Positions 31,418 through 42,518 of a stretch of DNA of 64,000 bases are shown piece by piece. A program made the translations under genes and the position numbers. The notes below the pieces were generated by a model. The model saw nothing but the letters and a program-made list of their open reading frames with translations. It ran no database searches and had not been told where the DNA came from. The stretch comes from Zizania palustris (Eukaryota; Streptophyta; Magnoliopsida; Poales; Poaceae): assembly GCA_019279435.1 (NCBI GenBank), contig JAAALK010000286.1:50540289-50604288 (forward strand), in the 5' to 3' direction. Position 1 is the stretch's first letter. The number at the start of each line of letters is the position of its first letter.

Positions 31418-32645
31418 TCCTGTACTGGGCCGAAGCCTTATAGGGCCAAAGGCCCATCGAGCTATGGGCTTCGGCCCGAAGGCCTTCGGAGGCCCATCTC
31501 GCCGAAGCTTCGGCCCGAGGAGCAGGCTTCGGCGGGCCTGGCCGAAGGCCCACTTCGGGCAGGAGATCAGAGATAGAGTTGAGTCCGATTTTGGCTAAGT
31601 TTTATCCCTACGAGAGATTAGACCGAGTCCGATCAGATTAGGCTTAGAGATTAGAAGTCTATCCCCTATAAATATAAGGGTGAGGCCGGTTCATTAAAAT
31701 CCCTCGACACAATCAACACAAAGCCCTAGCTTTGAACCGTACTTTATTTTTACCTTTACTTTCTGCACTCTTTGTGGGTTTGCCTGGAAGCCCTCCGTCG
31801 GGCCACTTCGGAACAATGGTAATCCTTGTTACTTCGCTTGTGAAGTATCCGTTAACCTATGTAATAGATTGTTATCGCCTTGTTACTTCGCCTGTGAAGT
31901 ATCCGCTAATCTGCGTAACAGATTGCTACCTTCACTCCTAGTACAACACTTAGCAAAATTCGGTCTCCAGACTGAATTGACACTTGATATTTGTTCTGTT
32001 GAATGTTTCCACGTTCGGAGCCCCTTCGCCGGAGGTGTCCGGAGTCAAGAGATTGGTTTCAGAGGCTACAAGAACACCCCTCGGCGAGACTACTGCTTCG
32101 ACTACCCATGTCGGACCGTCACACCGTTGTCGGTTTGACCAAGTCTTGCACACCAACACGCTTCACAATAGGCTTCGCCACGCTCGTACCCCACGTCAGA
32201 CGAAGTCACGCCCGCGCGTTGCGACAGAGTTATTTTATTGTGTCAGAGATTTCACACCGAACCTCGCTGTTCGGAGGTGTTTGTCGCATCGAGATCTGTT
32301 CGGAGTTCACCTTCGGCCAGATCGGTCCGAATGCCGAAGGTACCTTTCGGCGGGACACTTCGCACTAGACACCGAAGGTACCCTTCGGCGACACCTTCGC
32401 ACTGCATACTTCGAATCAGCTAGTCTCCGTTTGGCTTACTGATTTGTTCTATTTAATACATTTCATTCGGCTAATTGGATTATTTCTGTGTGATCTGATT
32501 ACCTGGCAACTCCACCCCTTATCACGGTTAAGGGTAGTTGGACGCGATGTCGGTGTTGTGTTACGCTTAAGCTTGTCCCTAAGTATCCGCACATTTTTGG
32601 ATCGTCAAACTGACCCAAGTGCGGTGTCACGTTTTCGTGTCAACA
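31418..32645 (+). mobile_element. Candidate solo LTR, about 1.2 kb
   Basis: It starts TGTCCTGTACTGGG and ends GTGTCAACA. It contains a TATA-like ctataaatataaggg (about 31668) and a GC-rich 5' half with 'cttcggcccgaag' palindromes, a layout typical of LTRs. No internal retroelement domains lie on either side. I could not find a matching 5-bp target duplication, so the boundaries are uncertain. Confidence 0.5.
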
Positions 32646-32654
32646 AATACATTT

Positions 32655-33063
32655 AAGGTGTTTGATTGAATGGATAGAATGTGACATTTTTCTTTTATTT
32701 GATTAGATATATATAACTTAGATGAGATAAATTTAAATTTAGTGAAATTCACTTATCAAATATATTTTTTAACAAAAATATAATCATATGAGATCTTATT
32801 TTATAGATTAAATTATAATCAATACAATGATGCAATTAGATCATAAATTTGATAAATAATTTGGAAGTAAAAATCATTTTAATATTTATAAACGAAAAAT
32901 TAAATATGTAATAACCAATCAGAAAATAACATATCATCTCGTTCAATATTTAACGTGCTAATCCACAAAAATTTCCCTGAATCACTTCATCAGAATATTT
33001 CTGTTGAGAACCGTCTCATCCGATCATCCGAGATATGATCGTATCACGAATAAAACGCACCTT
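32655..33063. mobile_element. MITE with AAGGTG inverted ends
   Basis: The left end is aaggtgtttgattgaatgg and the right end is cgaataaaacgcacctt, whose complement is aaggtgcgttttattcg. The 409-bp interior is AT-rich and non-coding. The target duplication is not clear. Confidence 0.55.
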
Positions 33064-33077
33064 GGCCGTGACGATGA

Positions 33078-34030
33078 CCGCGTCGCGTACAAAATTTTAG
33101 CTTGGTAACCGCTCGTTTTGCAGTGGTTATCCATGCCGGTTACCAGACGGTACGGTTTAGTGTAGTAAACTAGTTGTTAGTTATAGTAAGTGATTAATTT
33201 ACGTTAGAAACCCATCGATTTTTAAATATACATAAAATATAGAAAATTTCAGAAAAAAAATATAAAATTCTAGGAACAAACTTGAAAAAATGCATGATAA
33301 AAATTTATAATAAAATAATAAAAATATTTAGTTTGGTATTTATTTTTTTATAGAATTAAGGGTCTGTTTGGTTCAGATTTTTGAACCCAAACAGTTCTTC
33401 TGGTCACCCAACTTTTCCCGAATCTGCAGATTCTCGTTTTACAAATGTAAAAGCTGGTATAACCTAAATTTCACATATTCTCAGTTCAACTTTGAATGAA
33501 TATTACCTACCATTCTATTAAAACATATCAGTTCATGTAAATTTTAAAAAAGTAAAATTTTAGTAAAATATATAATTTTAGTGTAATTACAAACATATAA
33601 TTTTAATATAAATATTATAAAATTTAATGACTAGAATGATTTACATGTAAAATTACACATTAATAATATAACTAAACATTACGAACTACCAAAATATAAA
33701 TCCGTAATTATTCCAACCAAATAACTTTTTAGTTTTTCTACAGCTCACAACTCACAATAGTTTTTTTACAACTCACAGCTCACAGCAGTTTTTTCAGAAT
33801 CTACAGCTCAACCAAACGCACTCTAAATAGGATATGCTAAAATTAGTAATGTTATTTTTATGAAAAAAACAAAAACAGGCTATTGGGCTGAACCAAAAAA
33901 ATTCTGTGATCCTAAGGCCCATGACGCCTTCAGATGCGGCACAGCCCACATCGCTGTCCTGGTCTGTCTGGCTCGCCGTCTACTAGGATGCATGTGAAGG
34001 CCGTGTACTAGCCCTAGCCCAATGGGTCCT
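33078..34030 (+). repeat. Duplicated upstream block (copy 2), carrying a Tourist-like MITE
   Basis: It is a paralogue of 10476-10920: 'gtacaaaattttagcttgg' at the left and 'ctagccctagcccaatgg' at the right. The region 33360-33823 plus one TAA is extra here. Similarity stops at 34030 exactly where copy 1 continues with ttaaacgtcg, and that continuation reappears at about 58709. Confidence 0.8.
33360..33823. mobile_element. Tourist-like MITE (PIF/Harbinger), 464 bp, with paralogous empty site
   Basis: The ends are GGGTCTGTTTGGTT and the inverted AACCAAACGCACTC, flanked by TAA on both sides (33357-33359, 33824-33826). The paralogue near 10756 has a single TAA and no element, confirming the borders. 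The interior repeats 'cagctcacaactcacaatag'-type sequence. A related copy lies at 61431-61922 in the other orientation. Confidence 0.9.
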
Positions 34031-34264
34031 TTCATCTTCTGATTGCTACTAACTTGGAAGATTCTGGTATTTCTTACGTTCATTCATAGATATCTATAGA
34101 CATGTGTCTAAATTTATTGATATATGAAAATATTAGAATAATTTATATTACGAAACGAAGGTAGCAGAACTTTTTTCCGTTTGTTTTGCGCTAAGACACA
34201 CTTGTACAAGTGACCTACACTACACAGGAACCATTGCGGCAGCTTCATGGAACTCTGGAAGGAC
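34031..34264. other. Intergenic stretch
   Basis: No gene or repeat end is recognised between the duplicated block and the foldback element. Confidence 0.5.
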
Positions 34265-34620
34265 CTCAAAACGAGGAATTTTTTTTATAAAATAATATTT
34301 GTTTTAAAAAAATTTAAATCTGTATGCCCGTTTGAAAATTTTGTAAAAATAGCGTGTGGTCGGCACTTCAAGTTTTGTAAAAGTAGCGTGCGGTCGGCAC
34401 TTCAAGTGTCGATTAGTGTCACGTCAGCTCCAATCAGCAAATGGAGCTGACGTGACAGAATCTGTCTGATAGGGGGAAACATCTAGTAAGTACTTGAAGT
34501 ATCGACTGGAGCTGACGTGGTACCAGTCGGCACTTCAAGTGCGACCGCATGCTACTTTTATAAATTTTTCAAACGGACATACATATTTATTTTTTTTAAA
34601 AAAATATTATTTTGGACTAG
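34265..34620. repeat. Foldback MITE with 'gtcggcacttcaag' arms
   Basis: The element is roughly palindromic. The left arm holds 'atgcccgtttgaaaattttg' and 'gcgtgtggtcggcacttcaa'; the right arm holds 'ggcacttcaagtgcgaccgc' and 'aaatttttcaaacggacat'. The centre has 'gtcacgtcagctcc' opposed by 'ggagctgacgtgac'. A partial copy is at 10326-10470. It is non-coding and could form a long hairpin RNA. Confidence 0.75.
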
Positions 34621-34897
34621 CAGTTCACCTTTCTTACTTGAACACACGCGATTTCACTTAATTATACAAGTTTAGTAGATATTGTTTGGCAAATAGACGT
34701 CCAACCAACACGAAGAACGAATCACTCATTCATTTTTATTATTCACTAATCAGTATATTCTTTCGGTCCCATGATTATTGATGTTTTAAACAGGTTCTTA
34801 TGTACCAAAAGTAATCAATATATAATTTTTTATTATATTAAATATGATTGTCTTATACTTATAAATAATGAATTTGTATACATAGATAGATATATAA

Positions 34898-35280
34898 GTC
34901 TTAACTAATATAAAGCGGTTAGATCGTCTGCCGATTCCATCTCCGTCCGTAACCACGTGCGTGCGTCTCCCACAAACCATAAAAAACCGATCAAAACTTG
35001 TGTCCTATGAAAATCGCCCGAACCGGCTAGCTCATCCGCGCCCACCGGGCTCCACGCGCAGCGCCGCTCGTGGCTCGCCCACACGCCGAGCGGCCCGCAG
35101 CAACCGCCGCATGCAAGGAGCGCCAGGCGCGCAACATCTGTTGCAAGTTGCAACCGCGTGAGAATGAAGAAAAAAAAGAAAATAAAAAAGAATAAAAAAT
35201 GTACTTTTGCATTTTTGTTTTTTAATTTTTTTATTTTACGTGGATGTACGAATTCTATATAAAAACCCTTAGATTTCTGA
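34898..35280 (+). mobile_element. Possible Helitron 5' end or degenerate Helitron
   Basis: tcttaactaatataaagcgg resembles the 5' end of the Helitron at 29041-29453. The interior has the same order: GC-rich first, then an oligopurine run (gaagaaaaaaaagaaaat). I could not find a 3' hairpin with CTAG, so the right limit is arbitrary. Confidence 0.4.
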
Positions 35281-35544
35281 AAAATCACACAGAAACATGA
35301 ATTTTATAGAAATATTTCTAAAATAATCTTTCAAGTCTGAATCAACAATTAGCATCCAATTTACATACATAGATATACGAGATCATCTGAAGTCAGTGAG
35401 CTCGGTTGTAGAGAATAGTTCTTTTGAAACCATCTAATTTAGATCAGACGGTACAGAAGATAAACTGTAGTGACACGCCTCACTTCTAAGTAAGGGCTTT
35501 GGGACAGTGAGGAGTACTTCACACCGTCAGGAAGATCGAGGGCT

Positions 35545-36192
35545 CCCTTTGGACTGCATAGGAATCACTTCCGTAAAAGACACCGTCGAATGCACGGCTG
35601 CATGCACGCACGCATGCACTGTAGTTTGATCCCATTGAGGCCAAGCACAGTGCAGACAACACATGTGAGTTGTCTGCTCTGCCTTGTGCCGGCTACAGAC
35701 AGCACCTGCGCACGGGGGATCGCCGTGCCTTCCAGCTCTACATCCATCCATCGATCGATCGATCCACCGCAGCTAGCGGCCGGCATCGTCAGGGACCAGC
35801 CCAATCTATATCGGATCGCCGGACTGCAGCTCGCGCGATGGTCGCTGTCGCGCACCGGATCGAACTCGATCGGCAGGCGGTGGCTAATCTCCTTGTTTGG
35901 GGCCAATTACGCGTCGCCGTCTTCCTCCCCCCCGACTGATGGCTACGTATTCCCCCATGTGGCGCGGGAGCGACAGCGATCTCTCTCTCTCGCTTCGGTT
36001 CTACGGAACGACCGCGGGGCCCCGGCGCGCCACGCGCGCGCACTCGCACGCTCGCGGGGGCCGGCGGGAGCGGTGGTGCGCCGGGACGTCAGTCCACCAC
36101 CACCGCACCACTTGCTACCACCACCCTCTTCTTCGTCAGATCGCCTCCGGTTTCGGATCCCGGCGAGAGCTGCTCCGCCTCCGACTTGAATG
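35545..36192. other. GC-rich, CpG-rich island without recognised protein
   Basis: This stretch is far richer in G+C than its surroundings, with 'gcgcgccacgcgcgcgcact', (CT)n and CCACC runs. Overlapping frames are open on both strands, but none gives a known motif or a convincing codon pattern. It could be the promoter or 5' part of a lost gene, or a captured gene fragment. It ends abruptly at 'gatagggtgcgtttgggc', which looks like a MITE end. Confidence 0.5.
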
Positions 36193-36997
36193 ATAGGGTG
36201 CGTTTGGGCACGACCTCCGGCTCAAAAATGAAGTCAAAACATTTTTATGATATCACTAAAATATCAGTGAAAACATCTCAGAAAAATAAACTAAAGTTAT
36301 ATAGTAGGGTCTAATTAATTTTAAGTGTTTCACTCTAACTTCATTACGAATTTTAGAATCCTTATCAAATAATCCTATAATGTGATAAGCTCTGGTCCAT
36401 TCAAATAACATCTCTAAGAATCTGGGGGCACTTCGAATATAAAATAGGATCCTCAAATAAAAAATTTATATAACAAAAAATGCTAGCTTTCACTCAATTA
36501 TATAAGTTCAATATATTGATTTTAGATTTCTTAGAAATATATCAGATATTGATGTGCACAGGAGTGATCGAAAACCACAGACATCACGACTGATAATCTA
36601 CTAATATAACCGTAATTATTAATTCAGTTTTACTGTTCAATAACCAATAATCATATTCAAACTGGCTGAATTAAGTTTGAGGGTACGTATCGATGAATCC
36701 ATAATCATGTTGCCATTGTGCTAGCTAGGGGAAAAAAGATTAGATAATTTCCAGTACGTACTTTTCCATTAATTCTACGAAAAATTTCCCCTTGTCTATA
36801 TATAGGTGTTGCTTTCTGTGAGATTTCAGTTGGTTTTCAGTGATCACCTTTACTTGATTCACTTCAGTTAGCAACTCACTGCCACTATCTTCAAGCTAGC
36901 TGGTCAAATTTTATATACTAGTAAGTATGATACGTACACAATATATATTGCTACTAGACAATAGGATGCTAGTTTTTTCTTCTATGAGAGGAGTAGC
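36193..36997. other. AT-rich intergenic stretch with MITE-like start
   Basis: The first 250 bp begin like a MITE (gggtgcgtttgggcacgacc) but no matching end was found. No gene is visible. A 'ctatatataggtg' TATA-like site lies at about 36796. Confidence 0.45.
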
Positions 36998-37145
36998 CAC
37001 TATGGGACACACGTGGTTTGTGAGTGCCATAAACACTCGGCGAAGCCTATTTTACACTTGGCGAAGGCTTCGCCGAGTGTTGCACTCGGCAAACAATTCT
37101 CGGCGAAGGCGTCATCGATAAACAAGGGTTCACCGAGTACTTTTT
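36998..37145 (+). mobile_element. CACTA 5'-end fragment
   Basis: CACTATGGGACACACG matches the terminal repeat style of the element at 41487. Inverted and direct copies of 'actcggcgaag' and 'ttcgccgagtgttgcactcg' follow. No 3' end with TAGTG was found, so this is a truncated copy. Confidence 0.6.
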
Positions 37146-38809
37146 TTCGGGCTCAACCCAAAACATAAAGACGATAAGAAAAAGACAGATATTTAATTTA
37201 TATTCCAATAATAACCACTACTATACATTATGATTTCCCTATTGGTAAAAAACCGTCAGAAAAATATAGTAAAGTGATAGAAAAACGGGTTATCAAATAC
37301 ACGTTAGAGAGAGTGGAGGGGTATACGGTGTCTCGTCAGTTATCAGTTGGATCAGATCAAGAGGGGACGACGTACGTACATCAACTTTTTCCACTTGCCA
37401 AGTGACAACGAGCGGCTGGCTGCGCTGGATTAGAGGGAAAGGAAATGTAAACGTCTCCACGGTCCTAAGCAATAAGCATGCACACCACAATGGCTAGCTA
37501 GCTAGAGGTGTCACATCCCATCAGGCAAGGTACAGTATGATCATCCTAAGCATGTCAGATCTCTCTTTCTGCCCGGTGCACATACATACCGGCCGGTCAT
37601 TTTTCTCACACCTAATTAATGACAATTTGAGAAATTAATAAGCAGCTGGGATTATTACTATTATATATAATGTGCTTGGATGGAATAAAATATTTTTTTG
37701 TTTGGTTAGATGTATATAAATTGGATGAGTTGGTGGTCATTTCATCCATCTTCGCCGTCCAACCAATCAGCCGATTGGATGGAATAACCTTATCCAAAAC
37801 AAACAAAAAATATATGACGATATATAAACGCACGCTTTCGTTTCGTTTGATTCCTTTATTTTCGGGTTTCTCGTCTTGTTCTCTATGTTAAGTTGGACGG
37901 ATTTAGGGATAACGACAACTCATCTCTCGTGTACCTGCTTTTATTTATAGGTGAAAAGTTGGAGAGATTTGAGGATTTTTGTAAACTAAAAAAATTGTGT
38001 TGTTTGTTCATTTCTCACTTGTACGAATAATAAGTGAGATCATCTGAATGTATGATTGTGCCTAAAATTTAAGTTGTTTGATATTTTTTAAGTCAAACTT
38101 CTTTAACTTTTGATAAATTTAAGTAAAAATATATTAATATTAATAATATGAAATAAATTCAGTATTAACATATATTTATTAGTTGATTTAATGGAATTAT
38201 TTTGATATCGTAATTATTAGTATATATTTTCGTAAAATTAATCAAAATTAAATAAGTTTGTCAAATCCCCACGACTTACGTTGTGAAATAGAGAATATTA
38301 ATAAGATTGGTTATCGCTAACTACTATACTATCAGCTGATGATTAACTTGAGAACACAATTTTGTTAACGTTGATCTCAACATACACATGAATAATACAT
38401 GATAGATAGCTCATTGTCTACTCGATCTCTTGAGTTGGAGTCCTTTGTTTTCCATTAGTCCTTAGCGATTGTTGTGTTCTTAACTCCTTCAATTCGAACC
38501 TACTTTAAGTGGTGTGTACGGTGCGTAATCGCCATTTCCTTCTTCTAATCTAACATAATATATATTGACAGCTAAAGCTTTCGCGTCATCGTCTTCTTTC
38601 ATGGGTTAGAGAGAGTTGTAGCTCACGTACTCGATCGCCCTTAGAAAAGGTCTTGATTTTCACATCTTCGTTTCAACAAAATTAAAGTACAAATTAAATT
38701 AAACTGGCATTCGAAATTAATTTTAGACTACATATGCATATATATATATATATATACATATATATGGGGCCGTGTCCCGTATACTTCAATTAAAGGTAAG
38801 AGATACATT
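37146..38809. other. AT-rich intergenic DNA
   Basis: No coding region is recognised. Around 37,656-37,910 sequences such as 'gcttggatggaataa' and 'gattggatggaataacc' may be the ends of a small degraded MITE. A (TA)n stretch lies at 38739-38765. Confidence 0.5.
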
Positions 38810-39180
38810 TAATATCAACATGCCCCGCCACCCACGTCTGTCGTCGCCATCCTGTCCTCCACGCCCTGTCGCCGCCCCGTTTGCCTCTGTCGCCATGTCC
38901 TGCCATCGACCGCCGACACCCTGTCCGCCCACATCGCCACGCCACGCCACCGATTGCCGACACCCCATCACCCACCGCCGCCACCCCGTCCACCCCTATC
39001 ACCACACCCTGCTGCCCAACACGTCCGTCGCCGTCGCCCGTCGTCACGCCCCGCCACCTATCGGGTCCATCGTCGCCGCCCCATCCGCCCCCGTTGCTGC
39101 GCCACCCTACCCCTCCTTGCCTATCGAAGCCAGCCAACTAGGCTTAGCAAACGGAGAGAAAATGAAAGGGAGATGAAGAG
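38810..39180. repeat. C-rich low-complexity block (CCGCCAC/CACCC)
   Basis: About 360 bp of plus-strand sequence is dominated by C with scattered CGCCAC, CACCCCGTC and CACCCTG words. Several overlapping frames stay open because G is scarce. No protein motif is present, so I treat it as a degenerate simple repeat rather than a gene. Confidence 0.6.
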
Positions 39181-39815
39181 AGAGGAAGAAGAAGGAAAAA
39201 AGAAAAAAATCTAAGACGTAATAGTTTTTTCATTTAAATCTGGACCGTTAGATCACTGAAAACGAACGGTTCACAATTGTTGAAGGCACCATAAAATCTT
39301 CCATATATATATACATACACACGCGGTTGTGCTCTCTAGAAATCTCAGAGAAACGATAATTAGCAAATTGACATGCATTTAATATTTACCAATTTCTAAG
39401 GCGTTTTTTACATCTAATTGGCAAATTAACATGTACACCTAAAAGGCAAAAGCTAACAAGATTATATTCTTGAAGGCTGTATTCATGTTTACATCTAATT
39501 GGCTCTCATGCTTACCACCAAAGTTAACTTGAGGTGCTAAAAGCTCTAACTACAAAGCGTCACACAGCAGCTGCACAGGTGATCAGGCGCGCGCGCATGC
39601 GTAACTGCATGCATTTTTGCATATATTACTCTACGCATGTGTGCAGCGATTAGGTGATCGAGTTCGTTAGGTACGTAATTGCGCCCCATAATTCGTACAA
39701 GAATTTAATACTAGCAATTAAGTAACACAAAAAACCAAACTGCAGGGAGCATAGAAAGAATAATATTCTCCTTACCTAATTCTTACCGAATTCGTAACTT
39801 TCCGAGGGACTAATC
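39181..39815. other. Intergenic stretch
   Basis: AT-rich, with repeated 'aattggcaaattaacatg'-type phrases at about 39,365 and 39,415. No gene seen. Confidence 0.45.
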
Positions 39816-41235
39816 ACTACCGGAAAGCGATTATTCACCGAGTGCCAAAATCTTTGCCGAGTGTAATATTTCAGGCACTCGGCAAAGATGAATTTGCCGA
39901 GTGTTTTTTTAAAAAAACACTCGGCAAAAAAAATAAAAATACACTCGGCAAAGCTTTGGTACTAACGGACGTCACGGCGTTGTGCCCGTGCGTTCAAAAA
40001 TATTTTTTTTTCGGGTTTGCCGAGTGTTTTTTGAAAAACACTCGGCAAAGACACTTGTTTTGCCGAGTGTTTTTCAAAAAACACTCGGCAAACGATTTTT
40101 TTTTTAATTTTGTGTGAAACAATGTTTCAGGTCTATAAGTTATTTGCAATTTCATTTTAACTTAAATTTTTTTCTACACTCACCACACAACACATATTAT
40201 CTCTTATAAAAATTTCATAATTTTTTAGGTCAGTTAGATACTTTTTATTCATTAAGTATGTTTCTAGGATTTAAATTGAAACGTGTGAAATTTGAACTAC
40301 AAGTGCCTAAAATAATGAACAAAAATATATAGAAAAATCATATTCATCATTGTTAGTATATTTTGATTTCTTATATACTAAACTGAAATAAAGTTTTAAA
40401 AAATTAGGTTGTGACACTCTGTCGGCAACGTAGAACTTGATAGTTTTTTAATTCTAAAAAAATCAAATGAAGTCCGAAAAATATGAGATTTATCATGGTG
40501 TTATGATATGATACATAGATACTATGATACAAAATTTAAAATGTTTTGATAAAGTTGTCACATATAGTGTTTAGAAATTGGAGATTTAAAGAGGATGATT
40601 AAAGTTTAGAGAATTAATGAGATAGGTTTGAAAGAAAAATAATGATTGAATATTTGTTTTAACTTGATTTTTTTGTATTCAAAATATGATGTATCTTATC
40701 CATTGTAAAAATTTCGATAAAGTTATCACGTATAGTGTTTACAAATTGGATATTTTGAGAGAAGTAATTGGAGTTTAGAGAAGAAATGAGATAAATTTTA
40801 AAACAAAATAATGATTAAATTTTTGTTTGATCTTGATTTTTTTTTAAATTAAAAATACTACGTATATTATCCCATGTAAAAATTTCATATTTGTTTAGTT
40901 CAGTTTGCTATTTTTAATTCTTTAATTATATTTCTAGGATTTAAATTAAAACATCTCAAGGTTAAACTAAAAGTGCATAAAATAATAAACTAAATTATCT
41001 AAAAAAATATATTTATGTTGTTGAGTTTATTTTTAGCCATTATCCACTAAAAGTGCATAAATTAAATATATTTACGAGTGCCCGATAAAAAGCACTCGAC
41101 AAACAAGTATTTGCCGATGTAATATTTATCGTGTGCTATTCGCCGAGTGTTACACTCGGCGAATATTTCGCCGAGTGTGTTTATGCCTTTGCCGAGTGTT
41201 ATTGGCACTCGGTGAAGTGCAGTTCTCCTGTAGTG
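39816..41235 (+). mobile_element. Non-autonomous CACTA element, complete (1,420 bp)
   Basis: It begins CACTACCGGAAAG and ends ttctcctgtagtg, flanked by a 3-bp AAT duplication (39813-39815, 41236-41238). Subterminal repeats of the 'tttgccgagtgt' / 'acactcggcaaa' motif, in both orientations, cluster in the first 280 and last 160 bp. These would be transposase binding sites. The interior is AT-rich and encodes nothing. It is a sister of the element at 41487-56985. Confidence 0.92.
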
Positions 41236-41238
41236 AAT

Positions 41239-41486
41239 GGACTAAAGTTTACTTCCTATATGGACTTGTTCGGTTAGGATGGGATTGAAGAGGATTAGAA
41301 GGGATTGAGGGGAATTGGAGGGGATTGAAATGTAAATCTCTTCCAATCTCTCTCAAACTTTAGTCCCTAAAAATAAACAACCCCAATTCAAATAGAGCCT
41401 AAACTAGTACTAATTAGGATTTTTTGTACAAGTCTAACACCTTGTCGAAATGAGGGAGCTACCATAGAAAGAACGATTTTCACTTT
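41239..41486. other. MITE-like spacer between the two CACTA elements
   Basis: 'cttgttcggttaggatggga' at the left and 'aacaaccccaattcaaatag' at the right are roughly inverted, so an old MITE may lie here. It is non-coding. Confidence 0.4.
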
Positions 41487-42518
41487 CACTATGGGAAAAC
41501 CTATATTTGTCGAGTGCCCGCAACTTTGCCGAGTGTAATTTTTCAGGCACTCGATAAAGCTGGGTTTGCCGTGTTTTTTTTAAAAACACTCGGCAAACAA
41601 AAAACACTCGTAATGTAAATATTTGCTGGATGTTTTTTTAAAAAAAAACACTCGGCAAACACGATACTAACGGACGTCAAGACAGAGTGTTTTGCGGGCT
41701 AAAATTTTTTGGGGGGGTTTCCCAGTGTTTTTTAAAATATACTCGGCAAAGACACTCGGTACGCCGAGTATTTTAGAAAAACACTTGGCTAACCCATTAT
41801 TTTTTCTGTGTGTAAACCTTGTTTCAAGCCTACATGATATTTTCAATTTGGTTTTGTCTCTATTTTTTATACAATCACAATACAACATAACTTATCTTAT
41901 GTAAAAATTTCATATTTTTTGTTTCAGTTTGTTATTTTAAAATTATTAAGTATGTTTCTAGGATTTAAATTGAAATAGGTGAAATTTGAACTACAAGTGC
42001 CTAAAATAGTGAACCAAAAAATATATAAAAATCATATTAATGTTTTTAAGTCTATTTAGGGTTATTATAAAATGAATTGAAAGAAATTTTAAATAATTTA
42101 AGGTGCGGCACTCGATCGGCAACGTGAAGCTTAATAGTTTTTTAATTATAAAAACTCAAATGAAGTCTAAAAAATATTATACTTTTCATGGTGTTATTAT
42201 ATGATACATAGATTGAGAAACCAAGGGTTGGTTTTAGAGTCTGTGATGAGTGATTGATAGGTTTTACCTTTTGGATTCGAAGGGGTCCCTCCGAAGGGGT
42301 TCAGAGGGTGTTTCACCGAAGGGTTCGGTGTTTGCTGACTGCAGCGGAGTGTGTCTGTCGGAGGGGTCCGGCAGAGCAGGATGATATGTACCGAAGGGTT
42401 CTGTACTTTGGGCGGTACATCGGAGTGTGTACCGAAGGTTGTTAACCGGAGAGGTCTCCGGTGTACTGGAAACGCTTATCTGTTTGTCGGTGGTGCACAG
42501 GTGACTTTGGAGGCGACG

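Noticed and set aside
31418..32645. Claiming a definite solo LTR with target duplication
   Set aside because: The TG...CA ends and TATA box fit, but flanking bases do not match; an apparent AATAC near both ends is offset. Kept only as a candidate.
38772..39214. Pro/His-rich frames of 86-134 codons
   Set aside because: All come from one C-rich low-complexity block with frames open on both strands and no conserved motif.
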